Shown in pieces: positions 60,708-64,000 of a stretch of DNA of 64,000 bases. Source of the DNA: JBBIQS01 sp037442205 (GTDB taxonomy: Bacteria > Myxococcota > Myxococcia > Myxococcales > UBA5297); assembly GCA_037442205.1 (NCBI GenBank), contig JBBIQS010000024.1, forward strand, positions 1 through 64,000. Direction: 5' to 3'. The notes under the pieces are model-generated. The model was not told the DNA's origin, did not search any database, and saw only the letters and a list, made by a program, of their open reading frames with translations. The translations under genes and the position numbers were made by a program. Numbering within the stretch: position 1 is the first letter of the stretch; every line of letters begins with the position of its first letter.

Positions 60708-62031
60708 GCAGCCGGTGCAAATAAACCCGGTCGATCCCCGCCTCGCGCGCCGCTCTCGATACATTGCCCTCGCACCGCTCGAGCAGATCCTTCACATAAT
60801 CCCGCTCGAAAGCCGAAACGAGCCGCTCCTTGGCCTCCTTAAAGGGAAGCCCTTGGGCATTGGGCGCCGCGCGTTCGGTTGAGGCAGGAAGATCGAGCAA
60901 CTGCAGCGGCACCTCGCCGCCCTCGGCGCCGCCGAGCGACACCACCCGCTCGATGAGATTGCGCAGCTCGCGGGCATTCCCCGGCCAGTCGTAGCCGGCT
61001 AGCAGCGCCAGCGTCGACGGCCCCAGCGTCGCCTGGCGGCCGATCCCCTCGAGCATCTTCTCCACCAACAGCGGGATGTCCTCGCGCCGCTTCCGCAGCG
61101 CCGGCAGCGTTACCTTCACCACCGCGATCCGATGGTAGAGGTCCTCGCGGAAACGCCCGGCGCGAATCTCCGCCTGCAAATCGCGATTTGAGGCCGCCAC
61201 CACCCGCACATCGAACGACCGGTACTGGTTGGCCCCGACGCGCTTGGCCTGCCGCCCCTCCAGCGCTCGCAAGAGCCTTGGCTGTAGCTCGGGCGCCAAC
61301 TCCCCGATTTCATCCAGGAAGATGGTGCCGCCGTCGGCGCGCTCGAAGGCTCCCTGGCGATCGGTCACCGCGCCGGTGAACGCCCCGCGCACGTGCCCGA
61401 AGAGCTCGCTCTCGATCAGGTTGGGCTGCACTCCCGCCAGGTCCACCACCACCATCGGCCCGTCGGCGCGCTTGCTGTGCTGGTGGATGGCGTGGGCGCA
61501 CAGATCCTTGCCGGTCCCGGTCTCGCCCTCCATCAGCACCGCGGCCTCGGTCGGCGCCACCCGCTCCAGCAGCGCGAACAGCTGCCGCATCGCCAGGCTG
61601 TTGCCCCACAGCTTGCCGAAGTGGTTGCTCTGGCTCGGCGGCAGCGACGGGACCGCGGTCACCGCCGTCGCCAGCCGCAGCTCGGTCTTGCCCAGCCGGA
61701 ACACCGTCCCCGGCCCGGCCTCGATCTCCTGGAAGCGCGTCTCGCCGCAGTAGGAGCCGTTGGTCGAATCCAGATCCCGCAGCCGAACTCGCCCCTCGAG
61801 CACCGAAACTTCCAGATGTGTTCGGGAGATGGCCGGATCGTCGAGCACCAGGTCGCTCGTTTCGCCTTTGCCGACGACGATGCGGCCAGGGCTCAGCGCC
61901 AGCTCGCGGCCAGCGCTTCTTCCGGAGAGGACCTGCAGCTTGAGCTGCGCCACGGGCGCGGCGCCGCCGGGCAGGACCTCGGTGGCGGCGGGCTGATCCT
62001 CGGGGGCAACGGGTGGCTTGGACGGTTCCAT
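60682..62031 (-). CDS. FHA-domain sigma-54-dependent transcriptional activator
   Basis: 449 residues from the ATG read from 62031; a GTG nine bases upstream is also possible. The N-terminal FHA domain (30-125) has GRIVVGKGETSDLVLDDPAISRTHLEV and DLDSTNGSY, which binds phosphothreonine. The AAA+ domain has GETGTGKD (169-176), ELFGHVRGAFTGAV with the sigma-54-contacting GAFTGA (216-221), FLDEIGEL (238-245) and the GNARELRNLIER arginine-finger region. The Fis-type helix-turn-helix at the end is EGNVSRAAREAGIDRVYLHRLLKKH. This is a typical myxobacterial enhancer-binding protein, controlled by Ser/Thr phosphorylation rather than a receiver domain. Confidence 0.95.
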   Translation of the reverse strand: MEPSKPPVAPEDQPAATEVLPGGAAPVAQLKLQVLSGRSAGRELALSPGRIVVGKGETSDLVLDDPAISRTHLEVSVLEGRVRLRDLDSTNGSYCGETRFQEIEAGPGTVFRLGKTELRLATAVTAVPSLPPSQSNHFGKLWGNSLAMRQLFALLERVAPTEAAVLMEGETGTGKDLCAHAIHQHSKRADGPMVVVDLAGVQPNLIESELFGHVRGAFTGAVTDRQGAFERADGGTIFLDEIGELAPELQPRLLRALEGRQAKRVGANQYRSFDVRVVAASNRDLQAEIRAGRFREDLYHRIAVVKVTLPALRKRREDIPLLVEKMLEGIGRQATLGPSTLALLAGYDWPGNARELRNLIERVVSLGGAEGGEVPLQLLDLPASTERAAPNAQGLPFKEAKERLVSAFERDYVKDLLERCEGNVSRAAREAGIDRVYLHRLLKKHSLGS

Positions 62032-62133
62032 GGGCGGCACGGCGCGGCTTCAACGCGCCAGCATCCGGAAAACTGCCCGGCTCGACCTTCTCGACGCTTG
62101 ACGGAATCGCCGGTCCGGCTTCGAATCCGCGCC

Positions 62134-63282
62134 ATGCGACCGAACGCCCTGCCTTTCGCCGCTCTGGCTGCCGTGGTGCTGGTCCCTTCGCTCGCCTCGG
62201 GGCAGGTTGCGCGCCCAGGCGATCTCGAAGAGCTGCTCGACAAGGCCTCGGTCGTGGTGCGGGCCCAGGTCGTGTCGCTCTCCGGGCAGGCGACCGAATC
62301 GTCTCCGCTGGTCCTCGAGCTCAAGGTCCTCGCGACTCTCAAGGGGACCGCGCCCTCGGCGCTCAAGGTCCCGGTGCAGGCCGAGCGCCCGCTGCGCCCC
62401 GCGGTCGGCGAGCGCGGGTACTTCTTCCTGGCTCCTTCGCAGGCCAAGCCCGCTCAGCTGGCGTGCATCCAGTCTGCGGCCGAGCGCTGGGCCATCGAGC
62501 CGGGTGCCGAGGAGCCAGCCGACGAGTTTCTCAAGGGATTGTCCGCACTTAGGGAGCAGGAGGACGCTCCGCCTCACACCGCCTTCTTCATCGACGGCCT
62601 TCGTCAGCCGTCGCTTCGGCTGGCGACCTTCTCCGCGCAGCGCCTTTCTTTCTGGGCCTCCCGCGCCTCGCCGACCATCGAGCAGTGGGAGCGTCTGGCG
62701 TCCTTCCTGGCGGACGAGACGGCGTCCGACGAGGTCCGCGCCGGCGTGGTTGCCGGGCTGGGCGAGTCGCTCTCGAGCGAGCGGGCGATGGCGCTGCAGA
62801 AGCGGCTTCGACAGGACTCGCTGACTCGGGCGGCCCTGCTCAAGCGGATGGGCGAGGAGGCGGCTCGCCGAGGGCCGGAGGCCGACCGGGCTCGGGGCAC
62901 GCTCTCGGCGGCAGGCTCCGATTCTCCCGAGGTCGCTCTCTCGGCGGCCGAGGTGCTGGCAGGCGTGGGCGACGAGGCCGCCTTGCCGGTGCTCGAGCGC
63001 TCGATTCAAGCGGATGCGGTCGAGCTTCGCAGGCGGGCGGCCTTGGCGCTCGCAGACCTGGGGCAGCGCGGCTCCTCGAGTGCCCGGGCGATGCTCAAGC
63101 GGCTGGAGAAGGACCCGGACTCGATCGTCCGGCTGCGCGTCGAGCAGGGGCTGAGCCGGGTGAGCCTGGCCGCTCGCTCCCGGGCCGAGCGAAACAAGGT
63201 GCCCGAGCTGCTGGTCCTGGCCGCCGGCGGGATGCTGGCCCTGGGCCTGATGGCGCTGCGCGTCGGCGCCCGAAAACCGTAG
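62134..63282 (+). CDS. HEAT-repeat protein with signal peptide and C-terminal membrane helix
   Basis: 382 residues. Signal peptide PFAALAAVVLVPSLASGQ (cleavage near residue 23). Residues 30-130 resemble a tissue-inhibitor/OB-like domain (LLDKASVVVRAQVVSLSGQAT, LKVLATLKGTAPSALKVPVQAERP). Residues about 200-345 are helical HEAT-like pairs (VALSAAEVLAGVGDEAALPVLERSI, VELRRRAALALADLGQRGSSSARAML). The end is VPELLVLAAGGMLALGLMALRVGARKP, a membrane anchor with a basic tail. It is probably tethered in the inner membrane, facing the periplasm. Confidence 0.75.
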   Translation: MRPNALPFAALAAVVLVPSLASGQVARPGDLEELLDKASVVVRAQVVSLSGQATESSPLVLELKVLATLKGTAPSALKVPVQAERPLRPAVGERGYFFLAPSQAKPAQLACIQSAAERWAIEPGAEEPADEFLKGLSALREQEDAPPHTAFFIDGLRQPSLRLATFSAQRLSFWASRASPTIEQWERLASFLADETASDEVRAGVVAGLGESLSSERAMALQKRLRQDSLTRAALLKRMGEEAARRGPEADRARGTLSAAGSDSPEVALSAAEVLAGVGDEAALPVLERSIQADAVELRRRAALALADLGQRGSSSARAMLKRLEKDPDSIVRLRVEQGLSRVSLAARSRAERNKVPELLVLAAGGMLALGLMALRVGARKP

Positions 63283-63354
63283 GCGTTGCGGGCTGCAAGG
63301 CCCTCGTCTTACAATCCGCCATCTACCGCGAACGTCTTTTTTGAGGAGCGCCGC

Positions 63355-64000
63355 ATGATCACTAGCCCCGTCCGGTCACTCGCCGCCCTGGGTATCGCCG
63401 CCGCGGCGCTCTCCGCGCTGGCGCTGGCCTGCCAGTCCTATGAGTTCGACCAGGTCCAGCCCAAGGCGGTCGTCGTCGCCAACCCCAAGATCCCGGTGGT
63501 CGGCACCCAGGCGCCGCCGAAGGTGATGCTGGTGGTCGACAAGTCCGGGTCGATGATGGAGCAGGCCTCCGGCAGCGGTGGCGGGTGCTACGACAGCTTT
63601 GGCGCCTACACTCAGACCGGCAGCTGCAAGTGGAATGACCTCAAGAATGCCTTCGCCGCTCCCGGCGCCTTCCTCGACCAGATGAAGGACAAGGCTGTCT
63701 TCGGTCTGGCCGCCTTCCCCTCGGTCAACAATCTCTCGACCGGGTGTGAGATCGGCGAAATCCTGGTGCAGCCGGGGGCGGGGAACGTCGTGCAGATCAT
63801 CAACCAGCTCAAGGCGATCTCGCCCGAGGGCGGAACCCCGAGCGCCGCCACCCTGGCGAAGATCGGCGCCGATCCCGCCTTCAAGGCGACGGGCAGCGAG
63901 CGGCGCTTCGTCATGCTGCTCACCGACGGTCTGCCCAACTGCAACGGCTCGCTCAGCTGCAGCACCTGCCAGAAGGATCCCGGCGTCTCCGCGTGCTCCG
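63355..64000 (+). CDS. von Willebrand A-domain lipoprotein (cut by window edge)
   Basis: 215 residues visible, with the rest beyond the window. AGGAG precedes the ATG at 63355. A lipobox ALALAC is at about residue 26. The VWA domain starts at KVMLVVDKSGSMMEQ (MIDAS D-x-S-x-S), with a Thr-containing GGTPSAATL loop and RRFVMLLTDGLPNC as the second MIDAS Asp. Cysteine-rich inserts (GGCYDSFG, TGSCKW, CNGSLSCSTCQ) are typical of myxobacterial secreted VWA proteins. It is probably metal-dependent in protein binding at the surface. Confidence 0.9.
   Translation, partial: MITSPVRSLAALGIAAAALSALALACQSYEFDQVQPKAVVVANPKIPVVGTQAPPKVMLVVDKSGSMMEQASGSGGGCYDSFGAYTQTGSCKWNDLKNAFAAPGAFLDQMKDKAVFGLAAFPSVNNLSTGCEIGEILVQPGAGNVVQIINQLKAISPEGGTPSAATLAKIGADPAFKATGSERRFVMLLTDGLPNCNGSLSCSTCQKDPGVSACS

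Overview
The window is high-GC DNA from a delta-proteobacterial lineage, most likely Myxococcota. The evidence is the gene content: an MglA-type GTPase with the Thr-for-Asp switch-II change, a DUF4388 protein, an FHA plus sigma-54 activator, many secreted lipoproteins with Asp-Ala-Gly linkers, and Cys-rich, EGF, thrombospondin-3 and HEAT surface proteins. No rRNA, tRNA or CRISPR array was recognised.

Region 1 (1-20 kb) is accessory DNA. Small modules (lipoproteins, orphan small genes, a two-gene Hachiman-type defence system, decayed transposase pieces) are separated by a structured repeat of about 125 bp. The repeat has a GCCGATCGGC palindromic core and occurs at eight loci, always in the same orientation whichever strand the neighbouring genes use. 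An unknown paralogous gene family with Lys-rich tails is mixed in. It has two full-length copies, one N-terminally shortened copy and two remnants. The full-length copies share a promoter layout (TTGACG, 17 bp, AATTCT), and all three longer copies share an 11-bp-stem terminator.

Region 2 (20-52.9 kb) is ordinary chromosomal DNA: a double cyclic-nucleotide-binding protein, the yajC-secD-secF operon, secreted proteins, an MDR dehydrogenase, a branched-chain aminotransferase, an AAA ATPase, a degenerate Fic protein, endonuclease IV, a DHH phosphoesterase, the two lysine 5,6-aminomutase subunits with a lipoprotein gene between them, an ECF sigma factor with an overlapping zinc-finger/FecR gene, 3-aminobutyryl-CoA ammonia-lyase, mutL, a DUF4388 protein and an MglA-like GTPase. 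The aminomutase and the ammonia-lyase are both steps of lysine fermentation.

Region 3 (52.9-60.6 kb) is visibly less GC-rich. It carries a DUF1554-like lipoprotein, a 1321-residue EGF/TSP3 protein with a C-terminal HExxH motif, a coupled lipoprotein and an IS4-type transposase. The last part (60.6-64 kb) returns to high GC with an FHA-sigma-54 activator, a HEAT-repeat protein and a von Willebrand A lipoprotein cut by the window edge.
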